DNA of 64,000 nt from Bursaphelenchus xylophilus (GCA_904066235.2 CAJFCV020000004.1:10416001-10480000); one strand, 5' to 3'; positions 11,515-23,012 are shown, counted from the first letter of the stretch. Numbers and translations: made by a program. The notes: generated by a model from the sequence alone, not told the origin.

Positions 11515-14010
11515 CTGTTACGCTCTCTACCTTTTCGTCAAAAAACCGACATTCTTCAACCTGGTACCATCCATCTTCAGACCCTACAACACCCCAAACG
11601 TCTATGTTCGTGCCGTCTACGTTTGGTTCTACGTGTTTGGTAGGCGACTACGGTTAATCAAAAAACAATTGAAAAACTTTTGGTAATCAAATTTGTTTCA
11701 GCCTACTTCCAATACCAATTAGTTTTTTTGCTGAACCTGAACCGCTTTACATGCTTGGTTACACCAAAATTTTATCGAAAAGTAAGTGCGAGGGGAATTT
11801 TAAACGGGGTTTTTAGCGTTTACATAAAGTGCATGGACATTTTTTTCGCTTTGGCACAGTGCATTTTGAACATTTTCTCATGCTTGTCGCTGGGGCACGG
11901 TCAAAAAATCGTCGTTTGCACGTAGTTGAAAATTGTTTTTGTTGCAGCGATGTTTTGATGCACAGGTGAAAAAAATGGTTTTTTTTCTACGTTTGGACCG
12001 CTTCAAATGTCCATGCACTTTATGAAATTGCTACAAAGACACGTGAGGTGACAGTATCAGTCTGTCGGGAAAATAATGAGCATTCTGTCGCATAGAAAAA
12101 GAAAATCGCATCGTGGCTGAGAAAATCAATTGTGCCGCGGCAAAATCAAATTGCTTTTCACTTCAGAAACACTATAGGCAACGCGGCATTGTGCTTGTTA
12201 TTTTCCGGACAGAATGATGGTATAAAGGATTGGCCTAAACTAAAGACCTAGCCGCAGCTTCGAGAACTTCTTTGAGTGTTTATTTCAGTTTTGCCAGCAC
12301 AAAACAACCAAAACATGCATAGCTCTCTGCGCAATTTTATCATTCTTCCTGGCATTCCCGGGCTTCTCTGTGACCGCCATGATGAGTGAGTATACGGTGG
12401 AATTGGGTGGGGTCACAAGGACAATGCATTATGGGCCAGTGATGACCGGCCCAATCGCGCAATATTTAAGTATGATATGGAAGGTGCATGTGTATAGCTT
12501 GATGGTGATCGGAACCGTCTTGTACGGCTGGATGTTCCTTGTGACGCGGCAGGCGTCGATGAGCAGCATGAAGAGCTACAAGCAGAAACGACGGCCGGAA
12601 ATGCGGCTGTTCTACATGGCACTGGGCCTTTTCACCGTCAACTCCGGGTTCGCGGTCTATTTTTGGCTGAGGTAGGTGTCAATTTGCAGTGTCTGCTAAG
12701 TGCAGGTTAGATCAATTGCGAGTTAATTAGGGATGTGTCGTTGGGGTAAATGGACCGTTAGAGGTGTCAGAATTCACGGTTAATAACAGAGATTTGAAAA
12801 AAGTCATCGTAAACATATGAATAGTTCCTGGTGAAGAAACATTGTCAACATTAAATTCTGCTTATAAGTACTCCAAGTGCGACGATCAGATTTTCTCAAA
12901 ATTTTGCAAAAACTTCTGGCATATGGCACGCATAGATTTCTGAATGTTTGAGCTCTCACTGGACGACAGCCCATATATTCAAAGATCCTGCGGCCAGGCG
13001 GAGAGCGTTTAGAGAGAGGGATTTTGCATATTCCGATCGAATGACCGACAAAATGCTATAAAAGGAATGAAAATCTTCCAATAAATCAATGTGTGACTTA
13101 TTCTGTCTGCGTCTTTTCCCAATGCGGTGGTTGTGCTTTTGGTCATTAAATATACACTTTTGGGTCAATAAGGTGTATTCTAATTGTCTACTTGTTGTAC
13201 TGTACCATATGGCAATGGAGAGTTGACCACTGAACTTGTCGTCCTCAGTTCCTTTCAGCCACGGCCAATTTTTTCGTTTGTTATTGTTTGTATTGTCGTA
13301 TTGGGCTTGGGATCTTAGATAGAACCTAGACTAGTGACACTCAATCTAAATGTTCTAGCCCAACGCGTGTTACTGAAAATTTTGTTAATTTCTGCAAAGT
13401 GCGAGCTAGGAGTGTCGTATATGTCACAGAAAACACGGAACTTTCTCAAAGATCTTTCTCAAATTGTGAAAATTTTTTGTCAAAATCTGAGCGCCGTACA
13501 TAGAGTACCTGCCCTGTTAATTTAGGATTCTGTTAATTTAGGATTCTTGTCACACCGGTTCAAGTGAACTTTACATTTACTAAGACATTCCTGCGTTATT
13601 TTCTAATTTAGTATGAGAAGAACGGGAAACAGTGCGGTATTTCCTGAAAAGTTACGGTTTGACTGATTACATACACGGAATAGACATATTGTAAACATAA
13701 CAATTATGACCGGTTAAACTGTTGGCTGGAAACAACTCTTCCCTGACGTTTTCGCATATACGTACAGGGTTGTGAAACCTTTGAACGCCATAATTTCAGT
13801 TCCTACAGTAGTCCCGACAACCACTGGCACGAGTGGATATTGTTGGTCATGTCGGATATCTACGACCTCCCCAACGGCATCATCCTATGGTTTACGTGCC
13901 GTGACATACGACGGGTAATTTGGCGTCCAAACAACTGCCGGAAGCAGTCCAGCAACATTACCACCGTCACCCCCGTGTCCGCGTTCAATAATTTCAGCTC
14001 CACGTCGTAG
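11515..14010 (+). CDS. Chemoreceptor, Srv/Srg-like 7TM, first exon not found
   Basis: Exons 11515-11639, 11702-11781, 12289-12671 and 13800-14010 match exons 2-5 of the two receptors at 16 and 23 kb; exons 2 and 3 have the same lengths (125 and 80 bases) and all phases agree. Landmarks: CYALYLFVKKP at the end of the second helix, the LNLNRF motif after helix 3 (compare LTLNRF), PKFYRK, an extracellular loop, and SDIYDLPNGIILWF in helix 7 followed by DIRR. Expected to be a chemosensory GPCR in sensory cilia. The exon encoding helix 1 should end in phase 2 upstream of 11515, but only intron-like sequence and a TIR-A copy (11163-11303) are visible. The gene is either 5'-truncated or has a distant first exon. 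Intron 3 holds TIR-D and TIR-A elements; intron 4 holds a TIR-B element. Confidence 0.72.
11823..12027. mobile_element. TIR-D element
   Basis: Inverted ends cataaagtgcatggacattt and aaatgtccatgcactttatg; in receptor intron 3. Confidence 0.8.
12055..12219. mobile_element. TIR-A element
   Basis: Inverted ends tatcagtctgtcgggaaaat and ttattttccggacagaatga; in receptor intron 3, just after a TIR-D element. Confidence 0.8.
12672..13799 (+). other. Long intron 4 of the 11.5 kb chemoreceptor
   Basis: A GTAGG donor and an ATAATTTCAG acceptor bound it. Most of it is a TIR-B element (12868-13518). The ORFs inside have no coding support. Confidence 0.55.
12868..13518. mobile_element. TIR-B element
   Basis: Left end agtactccaagtgcgacgat and right end ctgagcgccgtacatagagt followed by acctgccctgt, degenerate inverted repeats; in receptor intron 4. 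Confidence 0.6.
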
Positions 14011-14084
14011 GAATGGCAACAAATTTGAAGGACAACATCAACAATCAACGGCACATTTTGTGACATATCATTTTAATATTAGAA

Positions 14085-14380
14085 TTTTCATAAAGTGCAT
14101 GGACATTTGTTGCGGTCTGTACCGTGGACAAAAAACACCGCTCTAGCATCGTGCATTCATTTCATATTTTTTTTGGTCCTTGCACTATGCATTTGAAGTA
14201 CCGCTGCTACATAATTAAGTTATAACTACGTCAATGTAATGAATTTGCGCAGTACAGACGGCTATTTTTGTAGGTCCGCACTGTGCAAAAAATATGAAAT
14301 ATGCGTCAGCGACAACCATGGAAAAAAGGTTTAAAATACACTGTGTGATAGAAAAGAATGTCCATGCACTTTATGAAAAT
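14085..14380. mobile_element. TIR-D element
   Basis: Inverted ends cataaagtgcatggacattt and aatgtccatgcactttatga. First element of duplication unit 1. Confidence 0.8.
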
Positions 14381-14386
14381 ATGTAT

Positions 14387-15020
14387 TATCAGTCTGTCGC
14401 GGAAATAATGAGCACAACGCGTCCAAAATCGCATCGCCACCGAGACAGTGCATTGTGTGGCAGTTCAGCGGCGCGATCGGCGCAAAGGATTCGGTCCGAA
14501 CAGTGCACCTGACGAACTGTGCACCTGGCTGAACACCTAGGCGAACAGTACAATTTGAAAAAGTTTCTTTGTGTACAATCGAAAAAAAATTGAAGGTTTT
14601 CGCTTCGGGACAGGGAAAGAGGATTTTTTTGGGTTGTGAAAAAAGTGTGTGTTTCTGAGGCTTCAACCATGTTATCATTGGCAGATGCTGTCTCATTTAC
14701 GCTTAAGAAGTTGAAAAATATCGGTTATTGCCCTTCATCGGCAAACATTTTTCTACAAGTTGATATGTTTTGCATTTCTGATGGTGTTTTTTTTGCCAGA
14801 AACCTCCAGTAAAAGAGAATTTCGTTTGCCGCCGTCACCCCCTTTATCTTTTCACATCCCAAAAAATTCCTTTTTCCCAGTCCCGAAGCGAAAGCCTTTC
14901 AAATTTCGTCAAAATTTTCTAGAGAATCGCCCAGGTGCACTGTTCAAAAATGCCAGGTGCACTGTTGGGGCACAACCATCGCAGAGACATTAAGGTCAAT
15001 ATTTTCCCGACAGCCTAATA
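14387..15020. mobile_element. TIR-A element with large internal insertion
   Basis: Ends tatcagtctgtcgcggaaat and aatattttcccgacagccta. The corresponding copy at 21553-21714 lacks the insertion, which is itself an inverted-repeat segment at about 14500-14985. Confidence 0.75.
14500..14985. mobile_element. Inverted-repeat insertion with GTGCACCTG motifs
   Basis: Outer motifs cagtgcacctgacgaactgt and ggtgcactgttcaaaaatgc flank inverted inner arms (aaggttttcgcttcggga on the left, tcccgaagcgaaagccttt on the right). Related sequence is in intron 3 of receptor copy 1. Confidence 0.6.
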
Positions 15021-15738
15021 TGTAGTATAAGCATCCTTGTTGTTGTTTTTTTCAAAAACCCAGCCAACTGATGAATTAAGGCCCTGCGTTGGGCAAGCAT
15101 ATCACCGTGCGCCTCCAAGAATACCCCTTCTTTTCGGGTGGGAACGTAATTGTTAGGTACTGTTATTTATTTTCGCCGCTGTCGGTAGTGTCTTCTCTTA
15201 CAGGTTATCGTTCTAACATCACTTTGTTTGAGGGATCGGCATTACTGAATCCCCTTTTTACACTTTTTTCCAAGATTTTGTATCATGACATTAAAATGAT
15301 ATTGTTGTGTAAACATGAACTTCTTCACATTGTACTGTCAGTTCGTTCTTTGAAAATAAATAATGAGAGAGAGTTAGCTCGCGCTGTGGGATATTGAGCG
15401 GTATTAATCGATTTTTTGGCGGTAACATTACCCTCTACGGTAGGTAGGTAAAGTTTTTTGGAAAACAAATTTTACTGTATTAACCTCTCGACTTTGGGCA
15501 ATTACCATTCCATGGAAACGCCCAATTTCAACACTTGTAATTTTTAAAACGTTTTTTTGCCCCAGCATCGTAGTTTATAGTTTCACAAGAAAGGCGGGCT
15601 CTGATTATCCGCATGAACATTTCCGAAAGAAAGCAAAGTTCTGTTAATTTGCAACTGGGCGGGCGAATACAAAAAAATTCAGGATCTAGTACGATTACTT
15701 GGCCGTACAATTGAAACAGCCCGCCAAAAAATCTCTTT

Positions 15739-15875
15739 AGCCTGTCGGGAAAATAATGAAAATCACATCGCCGCCGAGGAAATGAATTGTGTCGTGTCAA
15801 AATCAAATTGATTTTAACTCCAGCGACGTGGCAAGCGCAGCGACATTGCGCTCATTATTTTCCCTACAGCGTTAT
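15739..15875. mobile_element. TIR-A element
   Basis: Inverted ends agcctgtcgggaaaataatg and cattattttccctacagcgt; duplicated as 22865-23012. Confidence 0.8.
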
Positions 15876-16077
15876 AGCCAATGTGATCTACTTTCCCTCC
15901 AAGGATAACCCTAGAACCGTGACTTTCACGTAGGACTTCTTTCGTGGCCAAGAAGGAACCTTTTCGCAGAATTTTCATTTTTTTCAGAACCGAATCCCCT
16001 TGTTCTTGAAAACTGAATTAGGCCGCGGATTTACCTCTGTCTGCAAATTAAAATTTCATCTCTACAGCACTTCCGCG

Positions 16078-19000
16078 ATGATATTTGAGCTCTTCGTCGC
16101 GGCGACAGTAGCGATAACGGTGTTCAGCGTCTTCTTCAGCGCCCCTCTCTACATTGCAGTGATGGTTATCATAATCAAATACCGGCGAAAACCGCCGTTC
16201 AACTCCTCCTTTTACTCGATTTTTATCGCTTCAGGAGTGGTCGATCTGGTGTAAGTCTTGATAAAAAATTGACGGCCCTCTTAGATGTTATTCGCTCTAC
16301 GCTTTAATCAAGAAGCCAATCTTCTGGGGTATAATTTACCCTCCGTACGACGGATTCGACAAGCCCAATTTTGCCGCCAAGCTTTCGGCACTCGCTGTGT
16401 GGATCTTCGGTAGGGTTAGCTTTTCGTTAATCAGGCTTTAGCACTCCTGCAATACGAGTACACGTGCCTTCTCACGCTCAATCGCTTTGCCGGTATATGC
16501 CTTCCGGAATTCTACTTCAAAGTAAGATTTAACTTTTCCCTGACAATGCATCAATCTGTCGTATGATAGAACAACAATCGTAGATGGGGAAAGGGGCGTT
16601 TGGACAACCGCTCCCCCAGAGATAGGCGCAATTTTAGAATGAAGATTTATTGTCAGCACACACCGAGAGAGAAAATGGGATATTTTCAGATAATTAGGAA
16701 CAAGACGTTCCTTTTATATGAGTTGGTTTATGCTAATTTCTCTGGGAATTGCAGAGACTTTTGAGACTCCGCAACTCAGCGACATTGTGGGACAATAGTG
16801 ACCACAATGTCGCTGCGCCAATCGCTTCGCCGAACCCCTGCGTTTTAGATCAAACCCCCAGTTACCGTCCAAATTCTTTCTTGTGCTTCAGACAACGATG
16901 ATCCGTTGGCTGGAGCTCCGGCAGCGACTCGGTCCGCACAGTGCACCTGGGTGAATTATGCACATGGCTGAACATTGCACCTGGGCGAATTGTGCACCTG
17001 ACATTTTCTTTTTTTAACAGAGCACCTAGGTGAACAGTGCACGTTAAAAAAAGTTTCTTTGTGTACACCTGAACAAAATTTGAAATGATTTTGACAGGGA
17101 AAACAGAATTTTTTATGAATAGTTGACGAAAACAGAGAAAAGAAAATTTTTTGTTTGTGAAAAACCAAATATGACAAAGGAGATCAATGCAAAAATCCTC
17201 CAAAAAGGTTCTACTTTCCCAGTCCCGAAGCGAAAACATCTCAAATTTTGTTGAATCGTTTACAAAACATCTTTTTTTCAAGGTGCAATGTTCGCCCAGG
17301 TGCATAGTTGGCCCAGGTGCACTGCACGTTCAACTGAGGCGTCCGGTGACCGGAATAGACTCTTCGCTATCGGTTTTATACACTTCGTCTTGATTTCACA
17401 GCGAAGTCAGAGAAAAGACGCGCAAAAAACGTACCCTCTCGCCCGAAAAAAATCCCCATTTCTTCCGCGACTAAAAGTTTTTTCGCGTTTTTTGGCGAAT
17501 TGCCAACCTATTCACCAGACCGTTTTAGCCTATCTCAGTTTGACGTGCACTGTTCAAAAATGTCCGGTGCACGGTTTGCCCAGGTGCACAATTCGCCCGG
17601 GTGTACTGTTAGATTCAGGTGCACTGTTCGGACTCAACACCGACAGCATCCTCAAAAAAACGCTTACTGATGACACACTCTTTTGGGGGTTTGTACTGGG
17701 TCATGGGGGTCTGAACTGGACGGGGGGGGGGGGTTCGTACTACCCTAGCCCCTGGGAGCTGTCCGACTAACAGAGCGTACGTTTTTTCCGTACGCTTTTG
17801 GTCAGAGAAGCGAAAAGATCTCGAATTAGCGAGAGAGTCCGAGAGAAACCGCTCTTGTTGATCCAAAACCTAGAGTAGGTCTCAAAGTTGGAGCTATAAC
17901 TTTTGAGCCGGTGGTCGCAAGTTGATGAAACTTACAGGGCTTATGGAGTACACAATTAGCTTTCTATGAATATGAAAATTGTTATTAAACATTACAGTAT
18001 ACCCACAGGAGCCTTCATTTTACTTCAAAAAAGTAAGAAATCCGCTTGAAAACACAAAAAAATCCGCAGTTTTTAAAGTTGGGCTCATAGATCAGCTGAA
18101 CCGTATGCTAGAATGCTCAAATTAAAGCTGGGTGTCCTATGAAGTACCACCTTTCATAATTTAAAAAGAGGGTATAACATTTCGACACGTAGCGGATACT
18201 GTAACCTCGGAAATCTTTTTATGCACGCATTTTCTACCGTATCTCTCTCTCTCTTCTTCCTTCGCTTTTGTGGAAAAAGGTCGAGAAAAGGCGCCCCCAA
18301 AAAGATTTCCGGGCTTACAGTATCCGGTACACGTCAAAATATTATGCCGTCTTTTCAAAATATCAAAGGCGCTACTGCATAGAACACGTTGCGTTAATTT
18401 CAGAATTCTAGCTCAATTTTCGGCTGACTTATAAGCCCAACTTTAAGAAATTTTGGATTTTTTGTGTTTTTTCAGGAAAATCAAGGCGGATTTGGCTATA
18501 CTGTAACATTAAATAACAATTTTTATATTTCTGCAAAGCTAAATGGCCACTCTATAAGTTGCTTAAATTTCATCAATTTGAAGGCAACGGCTACAAAGTT
18601 ACAAGCCCAATTATGAAGCCATGTCGCGGATGACCGAGCTACCGTTTTCACCAAAAAAGTCGAGAAGAAAAGCGCGGAAAATGATCGGAAATGAGGTGCA
18701 CAATAAAGTTTTTGGGTTTACTGTGCCTGTTATTGGCCAAATTTCTTTGCCCTCTTTCCAAAATAATGACGACAATTGTGTCAAGACTTGCCGTATTTAA
18801 TTTTAGCCTTCTAGCTAAACGTCTAGCCGACTTATGAGCCCAACTTTGAAACAATACGGATTTTTTGTGTTTTTGGAGTAAAATCTAGGCGGATTTGGGT
18901 ATACTGTAACATTTAATGACGATTTTTATATTCACAAAAAACTAGTTGTGTGCTCTATATGCTCTGTAAGTTTCATCGACTTAGGACCACCGGCTCGAAA

Positions 19001-20056
19001 GTTATGGCTCCAACTTTGAGAGCTACTCTAGGTTTTGAATCAACAAGAGCGGTTTCTCTCGGACTCTCTCGCTAATGCGAGATCTTTTCGCTTCTCTGAC
19101 CAAAAGCGTACGTAAAAAACGTACGCTCTGTTAGTCGGACAGATCCCTGAAGATTTATTGTCACCACACACCGAGAGAGAAAATGCGATATTTTCAAATA
19201 ATTAGTGACAAGGCGTTCCTTTTATATGAGTTGGTTTATGCTAATTTCTCTGGGAATTGTGGAGACTTTTGAGGTTTCACAACAAGTCGGGAAAATAACG
19301 GCAGATTTTGTCGCGACACAATTCATCCTCTCGGCGACGATACGACTTCCGATACGACATTGTGCTTATGATATTTCCGACAGACTAATAATTTATAACG
19401 TAAATATATTCCGTTTCAGTACTGGACCCCCACAAATAATCGATTTCTGATTGGAGTTCCAATCGTCCTTGTGTTGACGCTCCTTTACCCATGCATTCAC
19501 GCCGACTTTGCTGTAACAGAATACGAGATTTTCTTCGAAGGGACGTTCCGAACATTACACGGGGGTCCGACAACCATAACTTCTTCGGTTAGTCAATATT
19601 TCTTCCGTATTTGGGCCATGCATGTCTACACGTTAATGTTCGGAGGAGTGTTGTTATATACTATGATGTACGTCAAAGCAAGGGAGTGGTACAAAGCGGG
19701 TCCGCAAGCGACGAAACACCGGCTGGAGCTGAGGATGCTGAAGCAAGGAGCAATGTTGTTCGTTTTGAACGTCTGTTTCTGTGCCGTCTTCTTCATCAGG
19801 TACGTAACAACTTTGTAAGCGGAAAATACGATTCAGGGGCTACCTATCCGAAGCAAACACACATTTGTACGAGTATGTACTGTTCATTTTGGCCGACATC
19901 TACGACTTGTCAAGCGGTATAATTCTGTTTCTAACTTCCACCGATATCAGACGACGGATGCGAAGGATCCGAACAGCAGGGATCTCGTTTGCTGTCCCTT
20001 TAAAGACACGGAGTAGCGCATTGGGAGCTGATTTAACATCTGGCCACTCTTCATGA
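16078..20056 (+). CDS. Chemoreceptor, Srv/Srg-like 7TM, tandem copy 1
   Basis: Exons 16078-16250, 16285-16409, 16442-16521, 19420-19799 and 19837-20056 give 325 residues with no frame break, the usual size for nematode serpentine receptors. Helix 1 starts at the N-terminus (MIFELFVAATVAITVF); the first intracellular loop is YRRKPPFNSSFYSIF; LTLNRF follows helix 3 and precedes LPEFYFK|YW; helix 7 is ADIYDLSSGIILFL followed by basic DIRRRMRR. Expected to be an olfactory GPCR of ciliated sensory neurons. The start follows a TCTCTACAG|CACTTCCGCG acceptor, likely trans-spliced. Introns 1, 2 and 4 are 32-37 bases, but intron 3 (16522-19419) has grown to 2.9 kb by repeat insertion. AATAAA occurs near 20093. 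Family assignment (Srv versus Srg) is from memory of their shared motifs. Confidence 0.87.
16635..16770 (+). repeat. R1 repeat
   Basis: About 135 bases starting aatgaagatttattgtcagc and including ttttatatgagttggtttat. Also at 19147, 23838, 24272 and, inverted, 45237. Confidence 0.75.
16845..16925 (+). repeat. R2 repeat
   Basis: Core cccccagttaccgtccaaat then ctttcttgtgcttcag; repeated at 24130 and inverted at about 27490. Confidence 0.65.
16935..17640. repeat. GTGCACCTGGG-type dispersed minisatellite blocks
   Basis: Repeated gtgcacctgggcgaa variants at 16937-17050, 17281-17330 and 17545-17640, in inverted orientations around inner arms that match the insertion at 14500. A TIR-E element sits between the last two blocks. 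Confidence 0.6.
17325..17549. mobile_element. TIR-E element
   Basis: Ends cacgttcaactgaggcg and tctcagtttgacgtgcac; opposite orientation to the 8904 and 25413 copies. Confidence 0.75.
17757..19143. mobile_element. 1.4 kb element with long terminal inverted repeats
   Basis: Ends ctgtccgactaacagagcgt and acgctctgttagtcggacag are exact inverted copies, and the arms continue inverted for roughly 250 bases with mismatches (both contain the gccggtggtc segment). Another partial arm copy lies near 18420-18610, so the element is internally repetitive. No transposase ORF. Confidence 0.8.
19147..19275 (+). repeat. R1 repeat
   Basis: Same sequence as 16635-16770; directly follows the 1.4 kb element. 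Confidence 0.7.
19283..19390. mobile_element. TIR-A element, degenerate
   Basis: Ends aagtcgggaaaataac and atatttccgacagactaata; equivalent position in copy 2 is 24417-24569. Confidence 0.65.
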
Positions 20057-20183
20057 ACGTTTTGCCTTTGACAGTTGAAATTTAAAGTCAGAAAATAAAC
20101 TATGTGTACAAATAAATAATGGACAAAAATAGTTGAAGCTCGGTTGTTTTTGTTTCAGCTCGCTATGCAATAGCGGTCAATAC

Positions 20184-21301
20184 TATGAGTCTGTAAGGAA
20201 ACTAGTGAGCACTCAGTCGCGTCAAACATCCTCGCTGCCGAGACAATGAATTGTGTCGCAGCAAAATCAAATTCCTCTACACTTCAGCAACGCGATTGGA
20301 GCAGCGGCAGGCTCAAACTATATGGTTGATGCAAAAGGAATTGCGGATTTTTTTATTTATTCGTATTTTTTTATAGGATAGCTCAATTCAAAAATGGAAA
20401 AAGGTATATAGTAGTAAATTTTAAGAGGATTTTTCTGTATATGTGCTATTCTTATAAAAGTTATCAAACGTTACCATAAGTTACCACGAAAGTACCCTAA
20501 ACATGTTAGTATATTTTAAACCAATTTTTTTACATATTGCTTTGCGGCTTTATCCATTTTTGAAAATATTTTGATAAAATACGTTATATTCTATCAAAAA
20601 ACAAAAAAACCCCATTTTTGGCAAAGCGTTAAAACGCTATCCCAAAAATTCAAATTTCAGCAAATTTTACAAATCGTGTCATATCTTTTTTTAAATAAGT
20701 CCAAAATAAAAAATTCTTTTTGCTTTCGATTAGTAACAACATTTTTAAGATTTTTGTGACAAAAAACATCAAAATCAAAAAATTTATTTTTTTGACATTT
20801 TTTGACCAAAAAATAAAATTCAAGATTTTGATGTCTTTTTTTCACGAAAGCCTTAAAAATTTTGTTACTAATCGAAAGCAAAAAGAATTTTTTATTTTGG
20901 ACTTATTAAAAAAAGATATGACACGATTTGTAAAATTTGCTGAAATTTGAATTTTTGGGATAGCGTTTTAACGCTTTGCCAAAAATGGGGGTTTTTTGTT
21001 TTTTGATAGAATATAACGTATTTTATCAAAATATTTTCAAAAATGGATAAAGCCGCAAAGCAATATGTAAGAAAATTGGTTTAAAATATACTAACACGTT
21101 TAGGGTACTTTCGTGGTAACTTATGGTAACGTTTGATAACTTTTATAAGAATAGCACATATACAGAAAAAATTCTCTTAAAATTTACTACTATATACCTT
21201 TTTCCATTTTTGAATTGAGCTATCCTATAAAAAAATACGAATAAATTAAAAAATCCGCAATTCCTTTTGCATCAACCTAATACTTCCCTTACAGGCTGAT
21301 G
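20184..21301. mobile_element. TIR-A element split by palindrome
   Basis: Left part tatgagtctgtaaggaaact to about 20320 has TIR-A interior; right part tacttcccttacaggctgat is a degenerate TIR-A end. The two are separated by the 0.95 kb palindrome. Confidence 0.65.
20324..21277. mobile_element. 0.95 kb near-perfect palindrome
   Basis: The left arm from ggttgatgcaaaaggaattg and the right arm ending caattccttttgcatcaacc are inverted copies along nearly their whole lengths, meeting near 20800. Very A+T-rich. It would fold into one hairpin of about 450 base pairs. Confidence 0.85.
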
Positions 21302-21330
21302 GTATTGACATATCATCCTTTTAGTATTAT

Positions 21331-21546
21331 ATTTTTATTAAGTGCATGAGCATTTGTCGCGGTCCGCACGTGCGCCATTTTTCCAACTGCGTTGCTGCGT
21401 CGGTGATTAAATTTGCATAATGCAGACGGTTTTTTTGGTTTTGTGCAAAAATATAAAATCCACTGTACGTCAGCGACAAGCGTGGAAAACAGTTCAAAAT
21501 ACACTGTGCGATAGCAAAGAAAATGTCCGTGCACTTTATGAAAATA
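21331..21546. mobile_element. TIR-D element
   Basis: Ends attaagtgcatgagcattt and aatgtccgtgcactttatga; first element of duplication unit 2. Confidence 0.75.
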
Positions 21547-21552
21547 TGCACT

Positions 21553-21714
21553 ATCAGTCCGCCGGGGAAATAATGAACACAATACTATATCGCACCCAAA
21601 ATCGCATCGCCGCTAAAAGTATAAATTGTATCGCGACAAGATCGAATTGCTTCTCACTTCAGCGACGCGATCGGCGCAGCCACATTCAGGTCAATATTTT
21701 CCCGACAGACTGAT
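21553..21714. mobile_element. TIR-A element
   Basis: Ends tatcagtccgccggggaaat and atattttcccgacagactga; uninterrupted counterpart of 14387-15020. Confidence 0.8.
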
Positions 21715-22864
21715 CATGTATATGTACATTTAAGCATCCTTGTCGTTTTTCTTTTAAAAATCCAGCCAACTGATTAATTAAGGCCCTGTGTTGGGCGACG
21801 CATATCACCACGCGCCTCCAAAAATAACCCTTCTGTTCGGAACTTAATTGTTAGGTACTGTTATTTATTTCCCGCGGTCGGTAGTGTCTTCTTTTAGAGA
21901 TTATAGTTTTAACATCACTTTATTTAAAGGGTCGACATTACTGAATTGTCTTTGTGACACTTGTTTTTTCCGAGGTTTTGTATCATGACACTCAAGTGGT
22001 ATTTTTGTGTAGACAGGAACGTCTTCACATCGTACCGTCAGTTCTTTTCTTTGAAAATAAATAATGACAGAGAGAGGGAGCAGTAGAACATGGTGTTTAC
22101 TAGATAGCAAGGTACTATTTTGCTGTTTTATTTGTTTTGGTTTCGATGTTTATGTAGGGTAGCACATGTTTAAGTTTTGCAAGGGTAGTATCCCAAGTGC
22201 GACGCACGGACTTTTTGAAAGAGCTTGCACACACGTCGGGCATAAGAGAATATCGATTCCTGGAAGTTTTGGTTCGCGATTTGCTCGCCGGGATATTGAG
22301 CGGTCTTTGTCGCCAAAAGATACGCAAAAGGCTGAGAGCGCAGAGGGACTTTGGATCATACCTTTGCGGAAAAAAATCGATCTTTTGCGTAATCATTGCC
22401 CTATACGGTAGATAGATGGGAAACTTTTGGAGAATAAATTGTATTGAGCTCTCGAGTTTGGATAATTGTCATTCCGTGGAAACGGCCAATCAGTCGTGTT
22501 CGGGTTGTTAGAAACTTGTAATTTTCAAAACGCCTTTTGCCCCAGCATCGTAGTTTATAATTTCAAAATAAGGGCGGGCTCTGATTATCTGCATAAACAT
22601 TTCCGAAAGGAAGCAAAATCTTTGCCTATTTGCAAAGATATATGTATAAAATATGTCCGCAAAGTGTCTGACACCCGCGATGTATCTTTTTCGATACAGA
22701 TGATTTCACACTGCGCGCGCTCGGTGTGCACCGTCAGTTCTGCTTGTGGGCGTGCAACATTTTTTCGCACGACGGCGCGCCGTATAAAAATCTCATGACT
22801 TTTTTGATCCGCCTCTGTGCGATTACTTGGCCCTGCGATTGAAAGACCGCGTCAGAAATCTCTT

Positions 22865-23012
22865 TATCAGCCTGTCGGGTAAATAATGAGCACTTTGTCG
22901 CATCGAAAGTCGCATCGCCGCCGAGAAAATGAATTGTGCCGTAGAGCAATTACATTGATTTTAACTTCAGCGACGCGAAATTCCGCTCATTATTTTCCTT
23001 TCAGACTTATAG
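22865..23012. mobile_element. TIR-A element
   Basis: Ends tatcagcctgtcgggtaaat and attattttcctttcagactt. Confidence 0.8.

Larger units (their letters stand above)
14011..16077. other. 5' flank of duplicated receptor 1
   Basis: A gene-free stretch that is the first part of the tandem duplication. It contains a TIR-D element (14085-14380), a TIR-A element split by a GTGCACCTG-bearing insertion (14387-15020) and a second TIR-A (15739-15875). Sequence 15015-15400 is repeated with divergence at about 21715-22080. Confidence 0.6.
16522..19419 (+). other. Repeat-filled intron 3 of copy 1
   Basis: Order of contents: an R1 repeat, an R2 repeat, GTGCACCTG-motif blocks (16935-17330 and 17545-17640) around a TIR-E element, a poly-G stretch, the 1.4 kb palindromic element (17757-19143), a second R1, and a TIR-A copy. 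The equivalent intron of copy 2 is only 882 bases. Confidence 0.7.

Noticed and set aside
20571..20950. Lys/Phe-rich ORFs on both strands
   Set aside because: They lie in the two arms of the A+T-rich palindrome and mirror each other.
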